NCBI RefSeq assembly: GCF_001746415.1
Contig: NZ_MEHJ01000001.1
Location: 1,240,001 to 1,304,000, forward strand
DNA from: Streptomyces agglomeratus
GTDB taxonomy: Bacteria > Actinomycetota > Actinomycetes > Streptomycetales > Streptomycetaceae
DNA length: 64,000 bases
Direction of reading: 5' to 3'
The position numbers were made by a program, and so were the translations under genes. Position 1 is the stretch's first letter. The number at the start of each line of letters is the position of its first letter. Positions 36,282 to 45,205 of this stretch are shown here, one piece after another. The notes under the pieces were generated by a model. It saw only the letters and a program-made list of their open reading frames with translations. It was not told the origin of the DNA and did not search any database.

Positions 36282-37919
36282 ATGGACGCCCGCCGCTACC
36301 GCATGGTGGTCACCAGCCGGACCGATTACGTGCAGACCGGTGCACTCGTCGACGAGCAACTGCGCCATTGGCTGGCCCAACCACCCAAGCGCTACAACGT
36401 CGACGCATTCGCTGAAGGCCGCAACGAGATAGCACGGGGAGTCACCCTCGACCACGACTCCGTGACGGCTGCCACCGGCACCTACGGACGATGGCGGCTC
36501 CGAGAAACCGCGCCGGGCGGCACCTGGCAGACCACCGTCGTAACACGGCAGATCGCCGACGGGCCGACCTGGGTACAGCTCGACGTCGAGCACCTCCCCG
36601 ACGACGCCGAGGCGGCCCCCGTGCCCGCCAAGACACCCCGGCTCGCGAGACACCTGCTGGAAGCGCTCGACGCACACGACGGACTGGCTGACGTGACGGC
36701 CATGCCCCAAGTCGTCGAGGCGGAGGATGTCGAGGCGGTCATCGACGAACTGTGCGACGCCGACCGACGCCTCCCCGTCGTGATGGCGAGCACACCGTAC
36801 GACGTCGAGTTCGACGCCTGGCTCGAAGGGACGGTCGATCCTCTCTTACGGCCCCTGGTCGGCTTGGCGATCCTCTACGTGCTCACTCCAGGAGCCGAGT
36901 CGGTCTTCAACCGGGCCTTGGAACACCACCGCGTGTACAACGGAGGGATCCGCACTTACCTCTCCGGCGTCGACCCGGCCTGGCCCGCCGACGGCCAGCG
37001 GCACCGTGTGATGTCGAAACGGCTGATCACCGAGAACCCTCACGTGGCCGCCCGCATCCTGAATCAACTTCCTCAGGGACTCGCCACCCGACTGCCGTTG
37101 CCCGACGCCCTGGATTCCGTGCCACTCATGCGCACACGGGCCAGGGACGGAGTGGGCGGCTCCGAACAGGAACGGCTGCGCGACGAGAACGACGCCCTGC
37201 ACGAGATCCTCGAAGAGGCGGCAAGCGAACAGCGCGTCAGAGCCGACGAGATCCGCGACCTCAAGCGGGAGCTACGTCAGGCCGAGAACAACGAGGCCCA
37301 GGTCGTTGTCGACTACGACGAGCAGTACAAGGAACTCCACCGTGCGAAGGCGCAGATACGGGGCCTGCAGAGAGAACTTCTGAGACTGGGCGCCGCCGAG
37401 CAGGCGTACGCGACGGTGGCCCCCTCGGTGAACGCTCCCACATCCTTCCGCGAGATCCTGGACCGGATCGACGACATGCGACGCCTCCACTTCAGCGGCC
37501 GGCGCAAGTACACCCTGGAACTCGACGACCAGGCCTACGGCTCGTCGTGGGTCCGGATGGCCTGGGACGCCCTGCTTGCCCTCCAGGACTTCGCAGAAGC
37601 TGTCGCGAGCGGCAAGGCGAGCAGCGACTTCAAGCAGTGGTGTGCGGACGCGCCCGAGGGAGCGCACGTCATCTCGCCACGCAAGGTCGTCAGGGACGAA
37701 TCGAAGTCCGTGAAGGCGAACGGCGAATGGAGCCGCGCGCGCACGTTCCCCGTTCCCCGCCACGTGCATCCGGACGGCAAGCTGTTCATGGGTGCCCACC
37801 TGCGGATCGGCGGAGGCAACACCGTCGCGCCGCGTCTCCACTATTACGACGGGGCCTGCGCCGACCACGGGATATTCGTCGGTTACATGGGCCCACATCT
37901 GACCAACACCATGACCTGA
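36282..37919 (+). CDS. 545-residue protein of unknown function with central coiled coil
   Basis: ATG 36282 has an AGGAG site and lies 40 bases after the small helical gene, so it is the third gene of that operon. The N-terminal half is globular without a recognised fold. A coiled coil follows at about 290-380 (EQERLRDENDALHEILEEAASE... RDLKRELRQAENNEAQ). The C-terminal domain of about 150 residues ends with RLHYYDGACADHGIFVGYMGPHLTNTMT. That closing pattern (an acidic strand, then GYhGpHL-x-T at the end) is familiar from proteins next to defence ATPases, where its function is unknown. No Walker, nuclease or membrane motif is visible. By context it may be a sensor or effector of the ATPase system. 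Confidence 0.65.
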   Translation: MDARRYRMVVTSRTDYVQTGALVDEQLRHWLAQPPKRYNVDAFAEGRNEIARGVTLDHDSVTAATGTYGRWRLRETAPGGTWQTTVVTRQIADGPTWVQLDVEHLPDDAEAAPVPAKTPRLARHLLEALDAHDGLADVTAMPQVVEAEDVEAVIDELCDADRRLPVVMASTPYDVEFDAWLEGTVDPLLRPLVGLAILYVLTPGAESVFNRALEHHRVYNGGIRTYLSGVDPAWPADGQRHRVMSKRLITENPHVAARILNQLPQGLATRLPLPDALDSVPLMRTRARDGVGGSEQERLRDENDALHEILEEAASEQRVRADEIRDLKRELRQAENNEAQVVVDYDEQYKELHRAKAQIRGLQRELLRLGAAEQAYATVAPSVNAPTSFREILDRIDDMRRLHFSGRRKYTLELDDQAYGSSWVRMAWDALLALQDFAEAVASGKASSDFKQWCADAPEGAHVISPRKVVRDESKSVKANGEWSRARTFPVPRHVHPDGKLFMGAHLRIGGGNTVAPRLHYYDGACADHGIFVGYMGPHLTNTMT

Positions 37920-37927
37920 GGCATCGA

Positions 37928-37959
37928 CCGCGGGGATCACCGGCCGTCGTACCCCGCGG
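37928..37959. terminator. inverted repeat after the ATPase operon
   Basis: CCGCGGGG (37928-37935) and CCCCGCGG (37952-37959) pair perfectly across a 16-base loop that contains a further CGGCCG. It lies just after the stop at 37919 and before the next McrB gene, so termination of the preceding operon is likely. A TAGGGT at 37961 could be a -10 box for the next gene. Confidence 0.45.
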
Positions 37960-38023
37960 GTAGGGTCGCGCGTAGTGGATCCGGAGGGCTGTGCGCTGTC
38001 GGGCGCCGGGGCGAGGAGTGGAA

Positions 38024-39871
38024 GTGAACGAGCGAGACGAGGCCCGCCCCGAGGCGGTGCGGGCCGGGAGCGACACGGGATACCCGGAGTTCCTGCTGCG
38101 CCTGCCCAATGGAGGACCGCGGGCCCGGGGCCGGGTCCTGCCCGAGAAAGGGATGAACGGAAGCCTGAAGTTCCTCGTCCTCGCCGGCTCACCCGTGCGT
38201 GCGGAGACAATGCCCGGCATCGGGCCTCATCCGTCGGCGCAGCGCGAACGGCTTCTGGCGGACGGTGGTCTCGGGACGGCGTCGGACCGGTGGCCGGGAT
38301 ATTGGGAGACGACCCGGGACATCGAATGCAACTCCCCTTCCGCAGCCGCATCGGTGGTGACCGGGCGTAGCTCCGACGGCCTCTCGGAATGGCGCACGGA
38401 AGAGGGCTTCCCCCTCGTCGACTACCTCGGCGCCTCGTGGCGCACCCCGAACAAGGCGTGGCTGGTGCGGGGTTCGAACGTGTCCGGGCGCGATCTGGTC
38501 AAGCGACTTTGGGTGACCGAGGGCTGGGTGACCCTCGCGGCCACGCACCTGCCTCAGGTGGACCGGGACGCGCCGACCAAGAGCGTCCTGCGGCGGTACG
38601 TGCAAGAGGGATACGACGCCACCACCTCGTACAGCCAGAAGCAGGTGATGGCCGACGAACTGCACTACTTCCTGACCCAGATGCGGCAGGGCGACACCGT
38701 CTGCACCATCTCGGACGGGCAGCTGTACATCGGCACGATCACGGGAGACGCGGAGCAGGTCGATTCCGAGGGAGGGCTGTCGAATGTGCGACGGAGGGCC
38801 GAGTGGCGGTCCGCCGGTATCCCCTACGACGAGCTGCCGGAGGCGCTCCAGCAGAAGCTGTCCGTGCAACACGACGTCGTCGACCTGACCTCTGTGCTGG
38901 CACTCGTCGAGGGACTCGGGCGGAGCGACGAGGACCTCGCTCGGGAGGCCCAGGCCATAGACCGGGACCCGAGCGTGGAGATCCCGGCGATCACCGCCCG
39001 CCGTGAACCAGAACTGCCCGGCCCGACGGATGAACTGGCGGCCGAACTCCTTGTGCACGACACAGCGTGGCTGCGCGAAGTACGCGATCTACTGGCCGAC
39101 GAACGCCAACTGGTTCTCTATGGGCCTCCGGGCACTGGCAAGACGTACCTGGCAATGAAACTCGCCGAGTTCCTCGGCGGCGGACCCGAGCAGGTCAAGC
39201 TCGTGCAGTTCCATCCGTCGTACGCCTACGAGGACTTCTTCGAGGGCTTCCGGCCCCAGGAGGACCCGCAGACCAGGGAGGTCGCCTTCCGGATCACCGC
39301 GGGCCCGCTGCGCGAACTCGCCGACCTCGCCTCGCGCGAGGGAAACCGGCACATCCCGCACTTCCTGATCATCGACGAGATCAACCGGGCCAACCTGGCG
39401 AAGGTCTTCGGCGAGCTGTACTTCCTGCTGGAGTACCGCAACAAATCGGTTCGGCTGACCTACTCCGGCGACGACTTCGCGCTGCCGCCGAATCTGTTCG
39501 TCATCGGCACGATGAACACCGCCGACCGGTCCATCGCCCTCGTGGACGCGGCGATGCGCCGCCGCTTCGCCTTCGTCGAACTGTCGCCACGTACTGAGCC
39601 GACACGTGGTCTGCTGCGCCGATGGCTGGCCAAGGAGGGCAAGGGCGCGGAGCCCGCCGACCTGCTCGAGGCACTGAACTCCCGTATCGATGATCCCGAC
39701 TTCCGTATTGGGCCCTCGTACCTGATGACGAAGGGCGTGTACCGGGAGGGCGGCCTGGAGCGGACCTGGCGGACGAAGATCCTGCCCCTGATGGAGGAGC
39801 ATCACTACGGGGAAGGCGTGGACATCGAGAAGCGGTACGGGCTGGCCGCTCTGCGGGAGTCGCTGGGGTGA
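38024..39871 (+). CDS. second McrB-like AAA+ protein, with DUF4357 and PUA-like N-terminus
   Basis: 615 residues from GTG 38024 with AGGAG five bases upstream. The N-terminal segment (about 40-140) matches DUF4357 (SLKFLVLAGSPVRAE... CNSPSAAASVVTGRSSDGLSEW). A PUA/EVE-like stretch follows near 215-250 (MRQGDTVCTISDGQLYIGTITGD). The AAA_5 motor has Walker A GPPGTGKT at 367-374, FHPSYAYEDFFEGF, Walker B FLIIDEINRANLAKVFGEL near 450, the sensor MNTADRSIALVD and RRRFAF. DUF4357 occurs in several nuclease and restriction contexts and may bind DNA. The stop overlaps the McrC gene start as GTGA. It differs from the first McrB in the island in its reader region, which suggests a different modified-base target. 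Confidence 0.88.
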   Translation: MNERDEARPEAVRAGSDTGYPEFLLRLPNGGPRARGRVLPEKGMNGSLKFLVLAGSPVRAETMPGIGPHPSAQRERLLADGGLGTASDRWPGYWETTRDIECNSPSAAASVVTGRSSDGLSEWRTEEGFPLVDYLGASWRTPNKAWLVRGSNVSGRDLVKRLWVTEGWVTLAATHLPQVDRDAPTKSVLRRYVQEGYDATTSYSQKQVMADELHYFLTQMRQGDTVCTISDGQLYIGTITGDAEQVDSEGGLSNVRRRAEWRSAGIPYDELPEALQQKLSVQHDVVDLTSVLALVEGLGRSDEDLAREAQAIDRDPSVEIPAITARREPELPGPTDELAAELLVHDTAWLREVRDLLADERQLVLYGPPGTGKTYLAMKLAEFLGGGPEQVKLVQFHPSYAYEDFFEGFRPQEDPQTREVAFRITAGPLRELADLASREGNRHIPHFLIIDEINRANLAKVFGELYFLLEYRNKSVRLTYSGDDFALPPNLFVIGTMNTADRSIALVDAAMRRRFAFVELSPRTEPTRGLLRRWLAKEGKGAEPADLLEALNSRIDDPDFRIGPSYLMTKGVYREGGLERTWRTKILPLMEEHHYGEGVDIEKRYGLAALRESLG

Positions 39872-41112
39872 CGTCCGCAGCAGAACCCCTGCGGTCCGTC
39901 GGACTGGTCGAGCACGCGCCGGCGAGCTCTCTCCTCCTGCCGGATGCTGTGGGCCGTGCCCTCGCCGCTGCCGGCATCGTGGACGCGGTGCCCGACCCGT
40001 ACACGCCCGGGCAATGGTCGCTGCGGGCCGGCAGCAAGGTCGGGGCGGTGGCCGTCACCGCACCGGGCGGCGGCGACCCGGTCACCGTACGCATCAGACC
40101 CAAGGTGCCCATCGTCCGGCTCTTCTTCCTGCTCGGCTACAGCCTCGATCCGAGCAGGAGTTGGCGGGACGGCCTGGTCGAGGTCGCCGAGCACCGTGAT
40201 CTGGTGCCCGCGCTCGCCCACGCCGTGGAACGGCAGGTGGACCAAGCCCTGCGGCAGGGCCTGTTGCAGGGGTACCGGGTGGCTGAGGAATGCGCGCTCG
40301 TCGTCCGCGGCCGGGTCAGGGAGGCCGAACAGATACGGCGGCGCTTTGGGGCGATGCTGCCGGTCGAAGTGGCATACGACGAGTTCACCACCGACATCGC
40401 GGAGAACCGCATCCTCCGCGCGGCCGTCGAACGTCTCCTGAGCCTGCCCGGCATACCTCACGACGTACGCCGCAGGCTGCTGCACCAGCGCGCCCGCCTG
40501 ACCGACGTCACTGCGATCGTGCGCGGTCAGCCGCTCCCCGACTGGCGTCCCACACGCCTCAACTCGCGCTACCACCACGCCCTGTGTCTCTCCCGTGTCG
40601 TCCTGGAAGGCGCCTCCGCCGAGCACTGCCCCGGCGATCTGCGCATCAACGGCTTCCTCTTCGACATGAACAAGCTCTTCGAGGACTTCGTGACAATCGC
40701 CCTACGGGAGACCTTCCAAGGCCGGGGGCGGGCTTCCAGCGGCCACACCGCCCGGCTCCAGGACTCTCACTATCTCGACAAAGCAGCCGCGATCCGCATG
40801 AAGCCGGACTTCGTACTGTACGGGCCGGACGGCACCCCGTGCGCGGTGGCGGACGCCAAGTACAAGGCCGAGCGACCGGGCGGTTATCCCGACGCCGACC
40901 TGTACCAGATGCTGGCGTACTGCACGGCTCTCGACCTGCGCGAAGGGCACCTGGTGTACGCGAAGGGCAATGGCCCGCACACGGCCCACCAGGTGCGCCA
41001 CGCAGGCATCGTCATCCATCAGCACGCCCTCGACCTGGACCAGGAACCGCCCGGACTGCTCACGGACATCGAGGAGGTGGCCCAGCGGCTGGCGAACACC
41101 CGGCTCGTATGA
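39868..41112 (+). CDS. second McrC-family PD-(D/E)XK nuclease
   Basis: 414 residues. McrC hallmarks: beta-rich N-terminus with VTVRIRPKVPIVRLFFLLGYS, a middle helix NRILRAAVERLLSLPG, the INGFLFDMNKLFEDFV segment, and the PD-(D/E)XK site MKPDFVLY (Asp near 313) with AVADAKYKAE (D-X-K near 330-332). This copy matches the common McrC sequence more closely than the first one in the island. GTG 39868 overlaps the McrB stop. The UvrD-like helicase gene follows 40 bases later on the same strand, so the operon may have three genes. Confidence 0.92.
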   Translation: MTSAAEPLRSVGLVEHAPASSLLLPDAVGRALAAAGIVDAVPDPYTPGQWSLRAGSKVGAVAVTAPGGGDPVTVRIRPKVPIVRLFFLLGYSLDPSRSWRDGLVEVAEHRDLVPALAHAVERQVDQALRQGLLQGYRVAEECALVVRGRVREAEQIRRRFGAMLPVEVAYDEFTTDIAENRILRAAVERLLSLPGIPHDVRRRLLHQRARLTDVTAIVRGQPLPDWRPTRLNSRYHHALCLSRVVLEGASAEHCPGDLRINGFLFDMNKLFEDFVTIALRETFQGRGRASSGHTARLQDSHYLDKAAAIRMKPDFVLYGPDGTPCAVADAKYKAERPGGYPDADLYQMLAYCTALDLREGHLVYAKGNGPHTAHQVRHAGIVIHQHALDLDQEPPGLLTDIEEVAQRLANTRLV

Positions 41113-41152
41113 TCGACTGCGGAGTGTCCATCCAGAATGGGGAGTTCACCTC

Positions 41153-43309
41153 GTGCCACAACTCGCGTTCGCCAACAGCTTCTGGGAGAGCTACGACGTC
41201 CTGGAGAAGCCCGTCAAGGCAGGCGTACGCAAGGCGATGCAGAAGTTCCAGCTGCTCTCCGTGCCCGAACTGCACGCGGACAAAGGGCTCCACCTCGAGT
41301 CCGTGCACAACGCGCGGGACGCACGCATGCGGACCATCCGCATCAACGACTTCTGGCGCGGTGTCGTCCTCGCCCCTGACGACGGCAGCGATGTGTTCCT
41401 GCTCGTCAACGTCGTACGGCACGACGACGCGTACACCTGGGCCGCCAAGCGGCTGTACACGACGAACTCCGTGACGCGCGCGCTCGAGGTCCGCAACGTG
41501 GTCGCCATCGAGCAGCTGACCCCGGCTCTGGAAAAGGCGGCCGCCGCGGCCGACTCCCTGCTCTTCGCGAAGTGCTCGGACACGGTGCTGCACGAACTGG
41601 GCATTGACGAGCAGGTGTTGCGTGCGGTGCGGACGATCGTCGACAAGGCGCAGCTCAAGGCGTTCGAGACACTGTTGCCGGAGGACCAGTGCGAGGTGCT
41701 CCAGTACCTCGCCGAAGGATTCGGCCCCGACGAGGTGTACCGGGACGTGGTCGCCGTCCGGCGCCCGGTCGACGCGGGCCCCGACCCCGACGAGAGCCTC
41801 GCCGTCGCCATCTCCAACACCACGAACCGCATCACCCTGGTCACCGGCCCCGAAGAACTTGCGGACATCCTGGAGAAGCCGTTCTCGGCCTGGCGTGTAT
41901 TCCTGCACCCTTCACAGCGCCGCGTCGCCTATCGGGTGTCGTACGGCGGTCCGGTCCAGATCACGGGCGGTCCGGGGACGGGCAAGACGGTCGCGGCCCT
42001 GCACCGCGTCAAGCATCTCCTGACGCGCTCGCCCGACACCCGCGTACTGCTGACCACGTACACGAACGCCCTGGCGGGCTCGCTGCGCGAGAACCTGTCC
42101 CTGCTCCTGGACCGTGACGACGCGCTGCTCGGCCGCGTCGATGTGACCACGGTCAACGCCTACGCTCACGGCGTCGTCACCCGTCTCGAAGGCAAGGCCC
42201 CCTCTCCCATGAACGACCGGGAGGAACGGCAGCTGTGGCAGCGGGTCGTCAAGCAACTCGGGCTGCCGTGGACGGAGCAGTTCCTGGCTCAGGAGTACCG
42301 ACACGTCATACTCGCCCAAAACCTGCGCGGACGTGACGCCTACCGCAACGCCCTGCGGCGCGGGCGCGGCAGCGCGTTGGCGTCGGCACGACGCGACCAA
42401 ATGTGGTCGGCCATGGAGCAGTTCGAGTCAATGCTGCGTGACCAGCAGGCCACGACGCATCTGAAGGTGTGTGCGCGTGCGGCCGACCTCCTGGCTGGGT
42501 CGGCACCCACGCACGACCACGTCGTGGTCGACGAGGCGCAGGATCTGCACCCCGCGCAGTGGCGTGTCCTGCGCGGCGCGGTGACACCCGGCAGCGACGA
42601 CTTGTTTATCACGGGCGACCCGCACCAGCGCATCTACGACTCGAAGGTCTCGCTCGGCTCCCTGGGCATCTCGGTGGCCGGCCGCACCCACCGTCTGCGC
42701 ATCAACTACCGATCCACCGAGGAGATCCTCGGCTGGTCGACCGGCATCCTGAGCCCCGTGTCGGTCGACGATCTGGGCGGCGAGGGAAGCGACAGCCTGG
42801 CCGGTTACCGCTCCCTGCTGCACGGCCGGGCTCCCTGCGTGGAGGGGTACGGCTCCGAGCAGGCGGAGGTCGCGGCGCTCGTCGAGCGCGTCGAAGGCTG
42901 GATAGGCCAAGGCATCAGGCCGTCGGAGATCGGTGTGTGCGCCCGCTTCAACGTGCTGCTCGACAAGGCGTACGAGAAGTTGACCGCGGCCAAGATCCCG
43001 GTGGTCCGGGTCAGGGACAACCCTGGGCCCGGCACGGACGGGGTGCGGCTTGCCACCATGCATGCCATGAAGGGGCTGGAGTTCCGCTGCGTGACCGTGC
43101 TGGGGGTGACGGCAAGCGCGGTGCCGTTCGCCCGCGAGGTGACACCGGCCATGGTGGACGCTCTGCAGCGCGACTCGGATCTGCTGCGGGAGCGATGTCT
43201 GCTGTTCGTGGCGTGCACGCGTGCGCGGGAGGCGTTGGCGGTGACGTGGAGCGGGTCGGCCAGTGCGTTCGTGCCGCAACCGCATCGGCGTACAGGACAA
43301 GTGGCATGA
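41153..43309 (+). CDS. UvrD-like SF1 helicase with RelE/ParE-like N-terminus
   Basis: 718 residues from GTG 41153, chosen for GGGGAG seven bases upstream; an upstream in-frame stretch overlaps the McrC gene and is rejected. Residues 1-110 (FANSFWESYDVLEKPVKAGVRKAM... RDARMRTIRINDFWRGVVLAP... FLLVNVVRHDDAYTWAAKR) have the pattern of RelE/ParE-type toxins. The SF1 motor then begins: Walker A GGPGTGKTVAAL near 273-280, VVVDEAQDLHPAQW near 456-469, GDPHQRIYD, INYRSTEEIL, and motifs V-VI LATMHAMKGLEFR and LLFVACTRAREAL. Such toxin-like domains on helicases may bind ribosomes or nucleic acid or may be inactive scaffolds. It ends 9 bases from the convergent methylase gene. Confidence 0.85.
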   Translation: MPQLAFANSFWESYDVLEKPVKAGVRKAMQKFQLLSVPELHADKGLHLESVHNARDARMRTIRINDFWRGVVLAPDDGSDVFLLVNVVRHDDAYTWAAKRLYTTNSVTRALEVRNVVAIEQLTPALEKAAAAADSLLFAKCSDTVLHELGIDEQVLRAVRTIVDKAQLKAFETLLPEDQCEVLQYLAEGFGPDEVYRDVVAVRRPVDAGPDPDESLAVAISNTTNRITLVTGPEELADILEKPFSAWRVFLHPSQRRVAYRVSYGGPVQITGGPGTGKTVAALHRVKHLLTRSPDTRVLLTTYTNALAGSLRENLSLLLDRDDALLGRVDVTTVNAYAHGVVTRLEGKAPSPMNDREERQLWQRVVKQLGLPWTEQFLAQEYRHVILAQNLRGRDAYRNALRRGRGSALASARRDQMWSAMEQFESMLRDQQATTHLKVCARAADLLAGSAPTHDHVVVDEAQDLHPAQWRVLRGAVTPGSDDLFITGDPHQRIYDSKVSLGSLGISVAGRTHRLRINYRSTEEILGWSTGILSPVSVDDLGGEGSDSLAGYRSLLHGRAPCVEGYGSEQAEVAALVERVEGWIGQGIRPSEIGVCARFNVLLDKAYEKLTAAKIPVVRVRDNPGPGTDGVRLATMHAMKGLEFRCVTVLGVTASAVPFAREVTPAMVDALQRDSDLLRERCLLFVACTRAREALAVTWSGSASAFVPQPHRRTGQVA

Positions 43310-43318
43310 CGCCCCCTG

Positions 43319-44971
43319 TCAGCTCTCCGGGGCGAGCGCGCCGTTATCGAGTCCGTCCCTTGCCAGGGTCGCCGCGTCCCGGGTCAGCTCCACCACTCTT
43401 CGCGCTCGTTGCTCGAACTCCTGAAGCGCGCGGAAGGCTGCCCCATACCGCCGTTGCTCAGTGATGTCCATCTGCGGGATACGGGCGCCCTTGCCGTCGA
43501 GGCGGAAGGTGCCGCTGGTGCTCGTGGAGCGCCGGGTGTTGGCCGCGCTGCGCAGGAAGCCTTGCAGATAGTCGGTATCGAGCTGGTCGCTGATCGAGAC
43601 CGGTTCCGGATCGCCGTGCTCGACGAGGCCTGCGCGCGCAAGGTCGGCGACGCTGACGGTGGGCCCCTCCAGAGAGCTGGGGCCATCGCTCGCGACCAAG
43701 GCCGGCAGCAGCTCCGCCAACAGCCTCACCTCATCGGTCAGCTGCCGTCGCAAGGTCTGGTATTCAACCGCGTAGTCGCGATGGGACCCCTCGACATGAC
43801 GGCCGGGCGTGAGGTCCACGACTTCGTCAAGCAGATCGATCAGGGGAACTTCCGCCACTTGCGGGGGCTCCGGTTCCAGCGAACCGTCCGGGTCGCCTGC
43901 CGTCAGATCGACCATGCGGACACTGGTGACGGCATCCCCCTGGGTCCGAGGGCGGCGCAGGTGCCAGAGGTGGACCGGAAGCGCGTGCGAGGCCGCCGAG
44001 CCCGATGGGAGGGCGGTGACCTGCGTGAGGATGCCCCGACGTACGAGCTCGGCTCGGATTCGGCGGCCCGCCTTGCGGTAGGCCACCGAGGCGGGCAGGA
44101 CCACGAGGACGCGACCGCCGAGCGCGGTGTGGGCATAGGCGTGCTGGAGCCAGGCGAGCTCGCCCTCGGCGCGAGACGGGGTGCCGAACTCCCAGCGGGA
44201 GTCGAGCAGCAGATCCTCACGCCCCCAGTCGGGCGCACCGACGGGGGGATCGCAGATGACCAGGTCGGCCTTGAGTTCCGGCCACTGGTCGCCACGCAGG
44301 GAGTCCCCTGTGACGACGCGGACACCGGCGTACCCGGTGAGGTCAGCCCGCAATTGCGCGAACAAGGCACTGCGGGCGTCGGAGTCCTGGCCGTAGCGCT
44401 TGGGGCCTCGCTCAGGGCCGACCGCGAGCAGGAGGGTACCGATGCCGCATGCCGGGTCGAAGAGGGTGGCGTCAGACGCCACCTCACCGGCGAAGTGGCG
44501 TACTGCGCGGATGATGCGCGGTGAGGTGATCTGATCCGACCCGGCTCGGCGCACGGAGTCGGTGAAGCGCTCGGCGAGGGCGCTCACCGCCTCGGCCGCA
44601 CCACCACTCCCTGCCAGATCCTGCGCGAGCCGTGCGACGCCTGCCGGGAGCTTCCGAGGATTCTTTCCCCCGGTGAGGAGGCAGGCGACATCTACGAGCC
44701 CGTTGAGCATGTCGTCACCGTACGACCCACGCAGCGCCTGCCACAGCTGTACTTCCAGGGACACTTCCTGCCCCTTGCGCTGCCTGTTGAGCCAGGCTTG
44801 CACCTCAGCGAGGTCGAACAGCGGACTGTTGACACCGCCGCCCAACGGCTTCGGAAAGTCGTCGTAGCGTCGCCGCCAGTTCGAGACAGCGGCGCGGGTG
44901 ACGCCCGCAAGCCTGGCGATCTCGGACCCGGTGACCAGCGAATTGGTCTGTCGGGCAGGGGTGTCCGTCAT
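43319..44971 (-). CDS. HTH-containing N6-adenine DNA methylase, HsdM-like, with DPPV motif IV
   Basis: 550 residues from ATG 44971. The N-terminal MerR/XRE-like HTH (GSEIARLAGVTRAAVSNWRRRYDDFP, about 15-40) is followed by a helical region and the methylase core. Motif I is FDPACGIGTLLLAVG (DPACGIGT 172-179) and ITSPRIIRAVRHFA precedes it, as in HsdM. Motif IV reads VICDPPVG at 238-245, with Val where active adenine methylases carry Tyr, Phe or Trp, so catalysis is in doubt. The C-terminus resembles a specificity/coiled region. No ribosome-binding site is visible. The perfect 15-bp palindrome lies 48 bases upstream. It converges on the helicase gene. It could protect self DNA for the neighbouring McrBC-helicase genes or be a DNA-binding regulator derived from a methylase. 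Confidence 0.8.
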   Translation of the reverse strand: MTDTPARQTNSLVTGSEIARLAGVTRAAVSNWRRRYDDFPKPLGGGVNSPLFDLAEVQAWLNRQRKGQEVSLEVQLWQALRGSYGDDMLNGLVDVACLLTGGKNPRKLPAGVARLAQDLAGSGGAAEAVSALAERFTDSVRRAGSDQITSPRIIRAVRHFAGEVASDATLFDPACGIGTLLLAVGPERGPKRYGQDSDARSALFAQLRADLTGYAGVRVVTGDSLRGDQWPELKADLVICDPPVGAPDWGREDLLLDSRWEFGTPSRAEGELAWLQHAYAHTALGGRVLVVLPASVAYRKAGRRIRAELVRRGILTQVTALPSGSAASHALPVHLWHLRRPRTQGDAVTSVRMVDLTAGDPDGSLEPEPPQVAEVPLIDLLDEVVDLTPGRHVEGSHRDYAVEYQTLRRQLTDEVRLLAELLPALVASDGPSSLEGPTVSVADLARAGLVEHGDPEPVSISDQLDTDYLQGFLRSAANTRRSTSTSGTFRLDGKGARIPQMDITEQRRYGAAFRALQEFEQRARRVVELTRDAATLARDGLDNGALAPES

Positions 44972-45018
44972 AAAGACAACCGTACACAGCGCGGTCGCAG
45001 CTATCAATGCATCCTTTT

Positions 45019-45033
45019 GTTGACGTCGTCAAC
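45019..45033. promoter_or_regulatory. 15-bp operator-like palindrome, copy 3 (perfect)
   Basis: GTTGACGTCGTCAAC is a perfect palindrome around a central T. It lies 48 bases upstream of the leftward methylase start and contains TTGACG, usable as a -35 box on that strand. It is the best copy of the motif also found at 13207 and 33336. Confidence 0.6.
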
Positions 45034-45205
45034 GATGATGACTTCCAGGCTTGCTCCCCACCAGGGGACAACTGTGGCAATGCAGGAGTATCCGCCGGGT
45101 CACTACTTCGTCAGAGCGCACCCCTGCAGTGGGGTCCCGTCGCGGCGGTCTTCAAGTCGGCGAGCCGGGAGCCTTGCCGACCGAGCGCTACCTTCCTGTG
45201 TTATT

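Noticed and set aside
40970..41152. N-terminal extension of the UvrD-like helicase
   Set aside because: Overlaps the end of the McrC gene in another frame; GTG 41153 has a strong ribosome-binding site and starts the RelE-like domain.
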